Counted from the stretch's first letter, positions 1-11,904 are shown. The stretch: DNA of 43,474 nt from Gymnopilus junonius (GCA_015501075.1 JADNYJ010000280.1:1-43474); one strand, 5' to 3'. Notes: generated by a model not told the origin, from the sequence alone. Made by a program: numbers and translations.

Positions 1-899
1 ATGGCTCTTGTGCCGTCGCCAATGCTATCAATACAGGCGAGTACCGCCCATTTTTGTTTTATTCTTATACTGAATATCCTTTCTTACTACTTTGTCTATA
101 GTTTTACCTACAAATATGACGAATCTGTGATCAGTGATCTTTTGGGACCTACTCCCGCCTTTGGATTCCCAATTCAAATTGTAAGGGAAGTCTCCATGTC
201 TAGAGAGGCTTGCCTACACTGCATTTTAAGTCATTCTTTTTGTTCTCCCAAAGGGCCTTTTTCGTTCTAGATTCACTGTGCCACAAACGTCGCATCAAGC
301 ACTACTCCTTCCTCGTGCCAGCACCACGGCTACCAGTCTTAGACGATTCGGTGGCAACCTATGTCCGCTTCAATGAATCTCGCCAATTGAAACCCATCTC
401 CCCATCTTCCTCAGTCACAAGTACACTCCGCCTCTAGTATCTTCGTCCTCATCTATTTTCTGCTCTCCGACTTTTCTCCTCTTCCTTGACCCCGTTCACC
501 TTACTGAGTGCGAACCGCCCAACCACTCTCGGTCTTCCAGCACCGTCGCTACCTGCACCTCGGACAAGTTTGCACCCATTACTAATTCCACAGATGACTC
601 GTCTGTTGTCACTGTTCCTCCTATTACTCACAGGTGCAGTTCCTTTCTGCTCTGCTGGCGCCTCAAACACAAACACCTCCGGATCCGGCATTCAATTCTC
701 TTACCTCAATCTCTGCTTCTATGTCCTCTCTCGAGCAGGATTTAATCGTGAAGGTGACTCAGAAGACGTTTGAAAGCTGGAGTTGTTCTCGCCATCTCTA
801 TTCACTGGTGAGTACATGTTCAACGCGTCAGATAGCAGCTGCGTGAGGTGAACGGGTTTTTTACTTCATGAGTTGGCCCCGGCGTGTTAGAGTGCTGGC
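1..899. other. Region without a recognised gene
   Basis: No domain or convincing exon chain was found. Several overlapping open frames on both strands are short and compositionally ordinary. A GT-AG intron of about 60 nt can be drawn at roughly 51-112, but the joined frame stops after about 20 codons. Part of 690-780 resembles 6260-6320 (a frame reading LIVKVTQK versus SIVKLTQR), so this stretch may belong to the recurrent segment seen at 5.7-7.4 kb and 13.9-15.9 kb. The tail from about 900 starts the first large direct repeat. Confidence 0.5.
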
Positions 900-1229
900 C
901 TTGTCATTTCATTTCACAGCTTAGCTGTACTTACTCGTGGTAAGGCCTTCTCAATCACTACATCCAATACAGTAATTTTTGTCTGTTCCTTTTTGCTGAA
1001 ATATTGGAGAGCGATTGATAGTCAGCAGTGTAGTCAATAATAGCTAATGCAATATAGTGAGAAAAAAAGAATATCTTTATGAGAGATTAACCAGGCAGCA
1101 GCAATGGGTATGATATAAAAAGATACTCGAAATTGAAGAGAACTGAGATAGGTATTGTAAATCGTCGAAGGGCATAAATTCAAATAATAAAACGTCAAGG
1201 AAAGAGAATGGTCAATCCGACTCAGAAAT

Positions 1230-1283
1230 AGCGGAACCAGCTGGCACTCCGCGTCCCGTGCCATGACGGTGCTTATCAATCCA
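1230..1283 (-). promoter_or_regulatory. 3'UTR hairpin element, alpha1 copy
   Basis: On the minus strand, just past the alpha1 stop, CCGT and ACGG can pair around the loop CATGGC. A second arm pair GCGGA/TCCGC surrounds a CCAGCTGG core. It aligns with the region after the stop codon in all other family members. Confidence 0.5.
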
Positions 1284-1394
1284 ATATTCCAAGGGCAAAG
1301 CCACCTCACATCCTCCCTCCATCTAACATTCATCTCCTCGCACCAAAGTCCTCGTTAAGCAGGGACCGTGGCTTCAACTACGCATGTCGTTTAG

Positions 1395-2951
1395 TCAATC
1401 CTGATGTCTATATAATTTTACTGATTAGTTTTGCTTATGGATTAGGTTATTGTTGTTGCCATACCTTGGGTCCGTCTGTTGCCTGAACACTCCCCCAATA
1501 TTCTTTTTGAACGTTTTCGGCATTTTCGCTGCCCTTTTCCTCTTCTGCACACCTTCTTGGGCTGGCACTGGTGGGCCTGAAGATGTAGAGGCAGATGGTG
1601 AAGAGGATGGCGGGGATACGCGTGTACGCTTGCTGCGTTGTTGAGGCTGAGCTGGTGCCTCCGATCCTTGTGGTGTGTTAGGAAGGGTATTGAAATGATG
1701 TTCACATTATGACGACGTACCAGTCTCTGCATTATGCTTCCGCTTGGACCCTATCTCAGAGGCTTCGACTTCGACTTTGACTTCCTGGTTTATAGCTGAC
1801 CCTTCGGATGATAGATGTATCTCTGGAGGTTGGGCTAGCCTCTCAGATCCCACACTGCCCGTCTCCTGTGGCGAGCTTTTAGTTGTTAGCATGGCTTTCA
1901 AATTCTCGAGAAATGGAACCACTCATATATACCTTCCATCGGATGATTTGCCATTGCTGCACTCCTGCTCAATGTAATCATTTTCAGAGCTGGTAGAATT
2001 GCCGGTTATGAAAGTCCGGTAGGATATAATTTCTTGGTGTGGTTCTGCTTCTCCACGATCTGAAGCCGAACCTTCTAAATATTGTTGTTCTTCCGGTTTA
2101 GGTTCACGAAGGTGCTGGGGACCGCCAGCCATTGGTGTATCCATAGTAAGGTAATGGCCTGGGTGATGCTGCAATGCAAGGCCTGAAATTGTAGTTGGGG
2201 GGTGGATTGCCAGTGGTCGGATGAGAGGATTTGGAGCATTGTCAGCAGGAATATTGTTAATATTATATGGCGCTGCAGAGAGTGGTTGCGGGTACCAGAG
2301 GGAAGGGTGCTGCTGAGCAATGCCACTGGTTGACGGTGGGGATTGGCTGTATAACAAATCAATCTGCTCCTGGTAGGCAAGAGATGGAACTGCATAGTTA
2401 TAATAATTAGTACTTTCTCCGAAAGTTGGTGCATAAAACGCCTCATCGCGCAGATTTTGTATTTCGGAGGAGGTGCCAGTATTAGAGGCAGAGGTGAGTT
2501 GGAATGGATTGACACTGTCATGAAATTTCAATAGGCTGGGTGGCGTGATGGTAGAGTTAGAAATATCTACGAAATTTTGATAAATATTGGTACCGCTCGA
2601 GAGAGTATTGCTAATAAAGCATTTACCTTGACCACGTTGAAATGAGCTTATTGTATCTCCGAGCTTTAAGGACCTCTCGGTAGGTGGATTGGAGTTGCGA
2701 GCAGAATCAGAGAGATGGATGTTGGGGAGAGAAAAGGTGGAAGAGTTGCTGAATACCCCGAAAGCATCCTGCTGTTGGCCATTGTCGAAAGTGGGGTTGT
2801 TAAGCGACAGGTGCAAGGGGTCAGCTGAGAATTCTGGAGAGAAATAATCAGAGCTTGTTCTGCCTAGTCTCTGTGTCGAAGCCTGCCCTGGGTGGTTCAA
2901 CGTTGACTCCCATCCAGAAGCATGGGTTGGAGTGGAAGTTGGTGGCAACAT
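1395..2951 (-). CDS. Alpha1: intact member of an unrecognised duplicated family, probably nuclear
   Basis: Four exons, read right to left: 2951-1933, 1875-1721, 1666-1465, 1407-1395. All phases match (2, 1, 2), giving 462 residues. Residues 1-339 are Ser/Asn/Gln/Pro-rich and mostly disordered-looking. A GEAE motif near residue 299 leads to DYIEQ and ends in SSDGR at the first intron. Residues 392-458 form a basic/Ser module with KRTR (404-407) and QKRKR (432-436), which resemble nuclear localisation signals. The start at 2951 puts the conserved Trp about where the beta and gamma genes have theirs. It faces beta1 across 639 bp. A further in-frame 60-nt intron (GTAAATGC donor near 2634) is possible and would shorten the protein by 20 residues. 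The short last exon lacks the ELIH tail of the other subfamilies. Family and function are not recognised; a nuclear location is inferred only from the basic motifs. Confidence 0.72.
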
Positions 2952-3590
2952 TCCGGGGTTGGGTCAGGATTTGAGTGTGCTCGTATGATAAAGAATTGAA
3001 TGTAGGGATAACTAGCGTAAATAGGTGGCAGAGGCGAGGGGAAGGAGTATTTGTGGCGAAAAGACAATCACCACAAGTGTGCGACTTTTGAGACGAATTG
3101 GGACTCAGCAAACATCCTTTCTTGAATATTGATCACTCACCCAACACCCACCCGGTCAGGGTTCTCGGGCTTGCTGCAGTGCTGGAAGAAACCCAACAGG
3201 GGGCAGTGAGGTGCGGTAAAAGAACGACAAGGAAGATGCGATAACAAGGAGCCAGAACAGTAACCATGGGAAATTTGATTGCACCCACAACCCCGAAAGT
3301 ACTCCTTCCCAAAACCATCGTCCTTCTGAATGAAAACAACGAGGCATCGAGTGATCAAGTGTGGGTCTACTTGGATTTGAAATATTCTGAGCCAGAGACC
3401 TGGGTAGCTAGTACTCTAAATAGGAACAATGAACGCCCTCACTTCAGTTGTGTTTGACAACACGTTACAATTGCTGAGTCCCAAATTTCCAGCGCCTTAA
3501 AACGCGGCACCCTCATTGTTGTCTTCACCACAGACTCTTCTCCTTCATTAGCCCTGTATACACCATTCGACTCTATAGATCTAAACCAAG
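2952..3590. promoter_or_regulatory. Bidirectional promoter region between alpha1 and beta1
   Basis: The 639 bp between divergent start codons holds a pyrimidine-rich leader on the alpha side (around 3025-3045 read on minus) and CT-rich sequence before the beta ATG. Positions 3263-3383 match a block found 168-216 bp upstream of every beta and gamma start. Short minus-strand frames here are read as shadows of that conserved DNA. Confidence 0.55.
3263..3383 (+). promoter_or_regulatory. Conserved upstream block, beta1 copy
   Basis: About 120 bp beginning accatggga and ending ggatttgaaat. It ends 208 bp before the beta1 ATG. It is clearly alignable to blocks upstream of beta2, gamma1, gamma2 and gamma3, although the coding N-termini of beta and gamma differ. 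Confidence 0.6.
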
Positions 3591-5334
3591 ATGAACGCGT
3601 TTGAATTCGCCGTTGACACTGCGCCATCTTACACCAACCCCTTTTGGCGCAAAGAGGGCGCTAGTCACCATCTATCCATTGCGAACGGTAGATTCATTAT
3701 CTGCAACATTAAATCTTTCGTTATTGATTGAAATTCTACAGCACTTCACTATCCCCATATGAGGGCTTCTCCGTCAAGCTCCACACTCCCATTATCTTTG
3801 GCTTTAGACCAGATTCATGCCGCACAGCAGCACATGGCAGTGCTAAACCAACCACCACGACACTCGATACTGCTGCACAGAGAAGATTTAGAAAGCGCCT
3901 ATGGCCCTCTCGACCTGAAAGTCATCGAACGACTTCTCGCCCCAACCCCAACACGAACTATGACAATCATACAAACAGATTGAACGAGAGTCCTTCGCCT
4001 GCCTATAATTCACCCTTCTCTGATGCCTATATATCAGAGCTCGAAGCTCAATGGAAGTTTTGGCCGAGAGAATCAGCCAATCAGGAAAGCCATGTACGAA
4101 CAGGTAAATAATGCAGCACTTACCTGGCAATAATTGGTACTGATCGTGTTCCATCAGAATATGACGATGGCGCGCGGTCGGTCCAACCGAGTCAGTCGCG
4201 AAGTATCCTGAAGGCGAGGATTCAGATTCGCCCCAGGGGGACAACCTACAGGGTGATTATTTTTTGTTAGCTGCTAGAAGAAACATTGATCATCATCAGT
4301 TCATTCAGAAGCAAGCCATGATTATGATGAGCTGGTTGACCAGTTTTTGGCCAACTATTCCACCACCGACTGCTCTGTCCAAGCCTGCTGCCAATTCCGG
4401 AGGTGACAAGCCGCTTTCGATGAATACAAGCCCTCAACACGCTCAGCAGCAGCCTCTATCCATCCACTGCCACGGCCACTCCGTGCAATGTCATGGAACA
4501 CGAAGCTGTTCCCCTTTTATTCAATCCTCGCCGACAATTGCTCCCCCCAATATCAACTTCCATCCCAGTATACAACCAACAGAAATGACACTTCCCAGTA
4601 CCAAATTACCAGGACCAATTCAATATCAAGCAGGTTTTGCCATCCCCATGGAGAAGCAGAACAAAAAAAATGATCCAACTGGGCACCAAGCACGGTAATT
4701 GCCCCGCTTTGAGACTCGTCTCATCGAGCAGGACTGGAACGGTGTAGTGACATCCGATGGAAGGTATGTCGAAGGGTTCCGCTTCTCGAAAGGGGTGCTG
4801 ACCATCAGAAGTTGTATCAGGAGACAAACGAGGAGGTCCAGGACACAGTCCAACCTCCCCAGGGGTATATCCCCCCGTCGTACAACTAACAGAGCACACC
4901 CACCAGCTCAGTTACCGAACAAAGGAAGCCTGAAACAGAGATCAGTGAGTTTGTCGACACTGAGATTTTGTATTTTGCTCAATCCCCGTTCCCAGCCCGG
5001 AGACATCATCGTCGATCGAGCTTCAAAACCTACCAAGCGCTCGCGCACATCTCCCTCATCGGATTCGACATCATCTTCTAACACACCAACGCCATCCAAG
5101 GGATTGTTCAGAAGAGGAAGAAAGTTCGATGAATAGGCAGGGAGAAAATAGGGGACGGCTTTATACTGCAGCAGGATCTAAGGTAAAAAAATTGATCTAA
5201 TTCATGGATGAAGCTAATCAGCAAATGGGTACAGGCAGGCAAGAGAACTCATCCACATCGCTGAAACCGTTAGTCCTGCTCGAAAGGTCCTGGAGTGCGC
5301 AGACAACGAATGTGAGATGGAGGAGAGGATGTAA
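3591..5334 (+). pseudogene. Beta1: frame-broken copy of the beta gene
   Basis: Seven exons can be aligned to beta2 with all splice sites kept. Exon 1 encodes MNAFEF... with the conserved PFW. Exon 2 has a 1-nt loss in the run after YGP (near 3903), then exon 4 carries many single-base losses between about 4360 and 4690. Exon 5 (near 4835) is two bases shorter than beta2. After the broken middle come the basic module with KRSR and QKRKK and the tail ELIHIAETVSPARK ending EERM then TAA (5332-5334). Exon 2 keeps bases that beta2 has lost, so the two copies complement each other. Either a decayed gene or a stretch with dense sequencing errors; the high density of losses favours real decay. Confidence 0.7.
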
Positions 5335-5351
5335 GGGCTTGCCGCTTTCCT

Positions 5352-5408
5352 CGGATCGATCAACACCATCGTGGCACGGGATGTGGAACGCGGAACAGCT
5401 GTTCCGCT
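5352..5408 (+). promoter_or_regulatory. 3'UTR hairpin element, beta1 copy
   Basis: Starts 18 nt past the stop. The first stem is weakened (CCAT against ACGG), but the second is a perfect 18-bp palindrome, gcggaacagctgttccgc, at 5390-5407. Confidence 0.5.
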
Positions 5409-5699
5409 ATGTATTCGAATTTTGCGATCTTTTTCTTCTCTTTCATTCCCTCTGAGCTCCGGGCCTTCAAATTTATCCTCACAATAACCCTCACGACTTC
5501 TCGTACATTTTCATTTGTATTGCTCCTGTTCCCGCTTGGAATTAAATCCTCTTCTGCGCATAAGATTTCTAATCCGGAGTTCATAAATAGTTTACTGCCT
5601 CACGTCTGGGCTGTCGTCGTTTTTTTCCCCATTGTATCTGCTAACACTGTAACTCAGTTTTTGTCCAATCATCTATCTGGTGCACACCAAGGCCTGTCG

Positions 5700-7392
5700 C
5701 AGATTCAATGTTCAACGTTCGACCTCCTACTCCCAAGGACGCCTTTCACCTGTCCCTCCAGCTCGTTCTGTCTGGCGGAGGTTCAAACATTCGTCGACGC
5801 TGATACCCATTTCAGAACCCAGCATAGAAGTCCTCAGGTTGGGGCGATGGAGGATGTAGACATGCATGGGCAAATGAGCACGTCAGGGCTAGGGTTCAGG
5901 ATACAGAAACAGCACACAGTCCCTATCCGTACCCCAGAAGACTACACACCGCCGCGTCTTTTGCTGGCGACGATCTGTCTCCCTCCAAACCCAGTTGGAG
6001 ATGCAGGTGCAGCCTTCATCTGCTTCAGCCTGTCTCCTAGAATTCCCTTCTTCGCAACCACAAGCACATTTCGGTCCAACTTGTTCCTTCAAAGCTTCAT
6101 CAGTCATCCTTCTCCTTAACCTCGGCTTCCACAATGAACACCCACCGCTTGTCCACCCCTCAGCTGTCCTCCCATATGCATACATGTACCTATCTCAGGC
6201 ACAGTCCTCTCGGCTTTACAGGCGTGTCCAACATCGGCACCTCCACCTCTGCTCGCGTCCCCCCTCTCGACCTAGATTCGATTGTGAAGCTAACTCAGAG
6301 GATGCTGAAGGTGTCCTCGTCGTCTCTGACCAAACAATGCCGCCGTAAACGCCTCCAGAGCGAAATGGCTCTTTGACAAGTTCATGCTTTGATGGGAAGG
6401 AGAAAAGAGTCAAAAACGCGTCATGGTGGGGGTTTGCATAGCTCTTTAGTTGCTAGACAACTTCTCACCGTCGTTCCTTCCACAGGCAGCGCGTCTTCCT
6501 CCTCTCTCTCGCTTTCTCCCAGTCACAGATTCTCTCTGTCTCAACCAACAAACAGGCATCTTCAACGTCACCCAACACGCCCTCCAGCTTGCACCCTACA
6601 CCTCGGCCTGCCTCTCAACTTCCTCCATTCTGCCTCTCATCCCGTGATTGCCCTTTCGCTGCTCTTCCTTTTTAACCTTGTCCTTTTCATCAAGCGCAGC
6701 ACACTCGACACCCAGTCCATTTGTCCTTCCATGCGCATATACTCGCTCTTATGCCCACTGTGACCCGAATGACTACAAAATACGCGGCATTCATACCACG
6801 CAGCGAACCTGCGTCGATTTGGACACCACGCTGCTGACATGCAGTCGTCAAGCTGGATGAGAAGATGATGGAGGTGGCTAGTGCCGCTGCTGCTGCTGCT
6901 TCAGGTGGTTGTTCTGGTCGTGCTTGTGTTGTTGCTACCGGTGGTCATGGGGTGTGGTTAAGTGGTGGCAGTACAAACGGCCTTTGGACTGCGACCCTTT
7001 TTTCTGACGTTCCTCACCAAGGAATTCTCGCACTCTCTTATTCACTTTTTCGAGCTCACAGGGTAGTATTGGGTGCGATGCATGCAGAAAGCAGTTGTCG
7101 GACGCGACCAGCTGCTTTGTGTAATCTGTGGTTGATGGGAATAGGAGACGCGTTGGGAAACGCGTCGTGATGAGGGCTTACGGAGCGTTCCTGACCATGG
7201 AAGTTTTTGACTTGAGAAGTCTGCTATGTATGCTGTGAAGCCTTGCGGGAGCTGTGTGCCATTGTCATGACATTAACAATGACTTGACTCCCTCACTGAT
7301 TTTTATGTAGCACTTCCATTCGGCCCTTGTGGTTCGACTGCTGGTGATCGTCAGCCTCTGTTTCGAGAAGCAGACTGAGTCTCGTATACCTT
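5700..7392. other. Unassigned spacer with recurrent segment U
   Basis: No gene is supported. The stretch is CT-rich on the plus strand and shares short blocks with 13.9-15.9 kb and 20.2-21.9 kb. Examples are the cactgtgacccga block near 6738 and frames reading TGIFNVTQ here, GIVNPIAQ near 14290 and TGIANATC near 20577. A GCT-repeat run lies at about 6880-6900. These may be remnants of an older gene or of non-coding repeats; the frames are not collinear enough to call. Confidence 0.4.
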
Positions 7393-7722
7393 TTGGCCTC
7401 GTTATTTCATTTTACAGCTTGGCTGTACTTACTCGTAGTAAGGCCTTCCCGATCACTATTTACAATACGGTGATTTTGTCTGCTCCTTTTTGCTGAAACA
7501 TTGGAGGGCTATCGATAGTCAGCAGGGTAGTCATTAATGTGTAATGCAATACAATGAGAGAAAAAAACTTCATGAGAAAATGGCGAGGCAGCGGCAATGG
7601 GTATAATCTGAAAAGATACTTGAAATTGAAGAGAACTGAGATAGGTATTGTAACTCGTCGAAGGGCATAAATTCGAATAATAAAACGTCAAGGAAAGAGA
7701 ATAGTCAGTCCGACTCAGAAAT

Positions 7723-7775
7723 AGCGGAACCAGCTGGCACTCCGGTCCCGTGCCATGACGGTGCTTATCAATCCA
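7723..7775 (-). promoter_or_regulatory. 3'UTR hairpin element, alpha2 copy
   Basis: Keeps the CCGT-CATGGC-ACGG hairpin. It has lost two bases in the outer arm of the second stem (ctccggtcccg instead of ctccgcgtcccg). Confidence 0.45.
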
Positions 7776-7868
7776 ATATTTCGATGGCAAAGCCACCTCA
7801 CATCCTACCTCCATCTAACATTCATCTCCTCACACCGAAGTCCTTGTTAGCAGGGACCGTGGCTTCAA

Positions 7869-9465
7869 CTATGCATATCGCTGGTCAATCCTGGTGCTAC
7901 ATAATTTTACTAATTAGTTTTGCTTATGGATTAGGTTATTGTTATTGCCATACCTTGGGTCCGTCTGTTGCCTGAACACTCCGCCGATATTCTTCTTGAG
8001 CATTTTCGGCGTTTTCGGTGCCCTTTTCCTCTTCTGCACACCTTCTTTGGCTGGCACCGGTGTGTCTGAAGATATTGAGGTGGATTGTGAAGAGGACGGC
8101 AGGGATGCGCGTGTGCCCTTGCTGCGTTGTTGAGGCTGGGCTGCACCTCCGGCACTGTGAAGGAGGGTTGAGCAAGATATTGATATGACATTGACAATAT
8201 ACCAACTCACTGGGTTCTGTGTGGTGCTTCCGTTTGGACCCTACCCAGATGGTTGAGATGATTCGTCTACCTGGTTTATGACCGACCCTTCGGATGATGG
8301 ATATATCTTGGGAGGTTGGGCTGGCATCTCAGATGCTGCGTTGCCTGTCTCCTGTGGCGAGCTTTCAGTTGTTAGCATGCCTTTCAAATTCTCGAGAAAT
8401 GGAATCACTCATACATACCTTCTATCGGATGATTTGCCATTGCTGCATTCCTGCTCAATGTAATCATTTTCAGAGCTGGTAGAATTATCGGTTTTGATCG
8501 TCCGGTAGGATATTGTTTTGTGAAGTGATTCTGCTTCTCCGCGATCTGAAGTGGAACCTTCTGGATATTGCCGTTTTTCCGGTTTAGGTTCACGAAGGTG
8601 CTGGGACTGCCAGCTGTTGGTGTATCCATAGTCGGATAATGGCCTGGGTGATGCTGCAATGCAAGGCCTGAAATCGGAGTTGGGGGGTGGATTGCCAGTG
8701 GTTGGATGAGAGGATTTGGAGCGTTGTCAGCAGGAATATTGTTAATATTATATGGCGCTACAGAGAGTGGTTGCAGTACCAGAGGGAAGGGTGCTGCTGG
8801 GCAATGCCACTGGTCGATGGTGGGGATTGGCTGTATAGCAAATCAATCTGCTCCTGGTAGGCCGGATATGGAACTTCATAGTTATAATAATTAGTACCTT
8901 CTCCAGAAGTTGGTGCATAAAACGCCTCGCTGTGCAGATTTTGTATTTCGGATGAGGTGCCAGTATTAGAGGCGGAGGTGTACGCTCGTAGATATGCCAT
9001 CTGTTCATCTAGTTGGAATGAACAGACACTGTCATGAAATTTCAATAGGCTGGGTGGCGTGATGGTAGAGTCAGAAATATCTACGAAATTTCGGTAAGTA
9101 TTGGTATGGCTCGAGACAGCATTGCTAATAAAACATTTACCTTGACCACGTTGAAAGGAGTTTATTGCTCCTCCGAGCCTTAAGGACCTCTCGGTAGGTG
9201 GATTGGAGTCATGAGCGTAATTAAAGAGACAGGTGTTGGGGAGAGAAAAGGTGGGAGAGTTGCCGAATAGCCCGGAAGCAACCTGCTGCTCGCCATTGTC
9301 GAATGTAAGGTTGGTCGGCGACGGGTGCAAGGGGTCAGCTAAACATCCCAAAGAGAAATAATGAGAGCTTGCTCTGCCTAGTCTTTGTGTCGAAGCCTGC
9401 CCTGGGTGGTTCAATGTTGACTGCCATCCAGAAGCATGGGTTGGAGTGGAAGTCGGTGGCAGCAT
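7869..9465 (-). pseudogene. Alpha2: frame-shifted copy of alpha1
   Basis: Collinear with alpha1 over all four exons, but the frame is broken three times: one base lost near 8774-8777, one near 8602-8606, and one gained near 8241-8248 that creates a TAG. The 5' 230 codons are open and close to alpha1. The C-terminal basic module (QPQQRSK..., QKRKRAPK) is intact in sequence, with a terminal exon that differs from alpha1 and stops at 7869-7871. It has a 30-nt insertion relative to alpha1 encoding DEQMAYLRAY near 8982-9011. If the three indels are sequencing errors this is a second functional alpha gene; otherwise it is a recent pseudogene. Confidence 0.65.
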
Positions 9466-10122
9466 TCCGGGGTTGAGTCCGGATTTAAGTGTGCTGATAT
9501 TGTAAAGAATTGAATGTAGGGGTAACTAGCGTAAATAGGTGGCAGAGGCGAGGGGAAGGAGTATTTGTGGCGAAAAGACAATCACCACAAGTGTGCGACT
9601 TTTGAGACGAATTGGGACTCAGCAAACATCCTTTGTTGAATATTGATCAATATTGATCACTCACCCAACACCCACCCCGTCAGGGTTCTCGGACTTGCTG
9701 CAGTGCTGGAAGAAACCCAACAGGGGGCAGTGAGGTGCGGTAAAAGAACGACAAGGAAGATGCGATAACAAGGAGCCTAGAACAGCAACCATGGGAAATT
9801 TGATTGCACCACAACCCCGAAAGTACTCCTTCCCAAAACCATCGTCCTTCTGAACGAAAACAACGAGGCATCGGAGTGATCAAGTGTGGGTCTACTTGGA
9901 TTTGAAATCTTTCGAGCCAGAGACTGGGCAGCTAGTACTCTAAATAGGAACAATGAATGCCCCTCGTATGTGTTTGACTACCACGTTACAATTTGCTGAG
10001 TCCCAAATTTCCAGCCGCCTTAAAACGCGCCCCCACCCCTCATTGTTGTCTTCACCACAGACTCTTTTCCTTTCCATTAGCTGCCTGTATACACCATTCG
10101 ACTCTATAGATCTCTAACCAAG
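9466..10122. promoter_or_regulatory. Bidirectional promoter region between alpha2 and beta2
   Basis: Counterpart of 2952-3590, 657 bp long. It contains the conserved upstream block at 9788-9907, which ends 216 bp before the beta2 ATG, with one base missing within it relative to beta1. Confidence 0.5.
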
Positions 10123-11904
10123 ATGAACGCATTTGAATTCGCTGTCAACACTCCGCCATCTTACACCAACCCCTTTTGGCGCAAAGAGGGCGCTAGTCAC
10201 CATCTATCCATTGCGAACGGTAGATTCATTATCTGCAACATTAAATCTTTCGTTATTGATTGAAATTCTACAGCACTTCACTATCCCCATATGAGGGCTT
10301 CTCCGTCAAGCTCCACACTCCCATTATCTTTGGCTTTAGACCAGATTCATGCCGCACAGCAGCACATGGCAGTGCTAAACCAACCACCACGACACTCGAT
10401 ACTGCTGCACAGAGAAGATTTAGAAAGCGCCTATGGCCCCTCTCGACCTGAAAGTCATCGAACGACTTCTCGCCCCAACCCCAACACGAACTATGACAAT
10501 CATACAAACAGATTGAACGAGAGTCCTTCGCCTCCTATAATTCACCCTTCTCTGATGCCTATATATCAGAGCTCGAAGCTCAATGGAGTTTTGGCCGAGG
10601 GAATCAGCCAATCAGGAAAGCCATGTACGAACAGGTAAATAATGCAGCACTTACCTGGCAATAATTGGTACTGATCGTGTTCCATCAGAATATGACGATG
10701 GCGCGCGGTCGGTCCAACCGAGTCAGTCGGCGAAGTATCCTGAAGGCGAGGATTCAGATTCGCCCCAGGGGGACAACCTACAGGGTGATTATTTTTTGTT
10801 AGCTGCTAGAAGAAACATTGATCATCATCAGTTCATTCAGAAGCAAGCCATGATTATGATGAGCTGGTTGACCAGTTTTTGGCCAACTATTCACCACCAC
10901 CGACTGCTCTGTCCAAGCCTGCTGCCAATTCCGGAGGTGACAAGCCGCTTTCGATGAATACAAGCCCTCAACACGCTCAGCAGCAGCCTCTATCCATCCA
11001 CTGCCCACGGCCACTCCGTGCAATGTCATGGAACACCGAAGCTGTTCCCCCTTTCATTCAATCCTCGCCGACAATTGCTCCACCCCAATATCGACTTCCA
11101 TCCCAAGTTATACAACCAACGGGAAATGACACTTCCCAGCACCCAAATATACTAGGACCAATTCCATATCAAGCAGGTTTTGCCATCCACCATGGAGAAG
11201 CAGAACAAATTCAACCAAATGGATCCAACCGGGCACCAAGCACCGGTAATTGCACCCGCTTTGAGACTCGTCTCATCGAGCAGGACTGGAACGGTGTAGT
11301 GACATCCGATGGAAGGTATGTACGAAGGGTTCCGCTTCTCGAAAGGGGTGCTGACCATCAGAAGTTGTATGCAGGAGACAAACGAGGCAAGGTCCAGGAC
11401 ACCAGTCCAACCTCGCCCAGGGGTATATCCCCCCGTCGTACAGCTAACAGAGCACCACCCACCAGCTCAGTTACCGAACAAGAGGAAGCCTGAAACAGAG
11501 ATCAGTGAGTTGCCAAATTGTCGACACCGAGATTTTGTATTTTGCTCAATCCCCGTTCCCAGCCCCGGAGACATCATCGTCGATCGAGCTTCAAAAACCT
11601 ACCAAGCGCTCGCGCACATCTCCCTCATCGGATTCGACATCATCTTCTAACACACCAACGCCATCCCAAGGGATTGTTCAGAAGAGGAAGAAAGTTCGAC
11701 GAATAGGCAGGGAGAAAATAGGGGACGGATTTATACTGCAGCGGGATCTAAGGTAAAAAAAAATATCTAATTCATGGATGAAGCTAATCAGCAAATGGGT
11801 ATAGGCAGGCAAGGGAACTCATTCATGTCGCTGAAACCGTTAGTACTTCTCGAAAGCTCCTGGAGTGCGCAGACAACGAATGTGAGATGGAGGAGAGGAT
11901 GTGA
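10123..11904 (+). pseudogene. Beta2: nearly intact beta gene, two 1-nt losses in exon 2
   Basis: Seven exons: 10123-10219, 10274-10634, 10689-10784, 10832-11315, 11362-11504, 11563-11752, 11805-11904. All splice sites and phases fit a protein of about 490 residues, except that exon 2 is two bases short. Comparison with beta1 places the losses at ctcctataa (near 10533) and ggagtttt (near 10588). As written, the frame stops soon after the second intron. The order of elements is: N-terminal box with PFW; Gln/Ser/Pro-rich middle; DNLQ at a phase-1 intron; GEAE to LIEQ to SDGR; KRSR and QKRKK module; ELIHVAETV tail ending EERM then TGA. Since only two bases are at fault it could be functional in the real genome. 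Confidence 0.65.

Larger units (their letters stand above)
900..5700. repeat. Large direct repeat R1, left copy
   Basis: Sequence from about 900 to 5700 matches 7393-12262 in the same orientation, collinear across both the alpha and beta genes, with scattered indels and substitutions. The left edge is seen where tcatttcatttcacagctt pairs with ttatttcattttacagctt. The right edge is lost just after the tggtgcaca block near 5700. The repeat has no terminal inverted repeats that I could see and carries no transposase-like frame, so it looks like a segmental duplication rather than an insertion element. Confidence 0.85.

Noticed and set aside
1..270. 89-codon frame at the window start
   Set aside because: Contains a plausible intron, no recognised domain, and the gene, if any, is cut by the window edge.
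594..773. A 59-codon frame starting MTRLLSLFLLLLTG that looks like a signal peptide and small secreted protein
   Set aside because: The rest has low complexity, only two Cys and no second copy in frame; a pyrimidine-rich strand readily gives Leu-rich starts.
3156..3347. Conserved reverse frame reading EGRWFWEGVLSGLW in the promoter block, also near 9700, 19650 and 39280
   Set aside because: The frame is shifted in the 9.8-kb copy and the DNA is conserved on both strands, fitting a regulatory block better than a protein.
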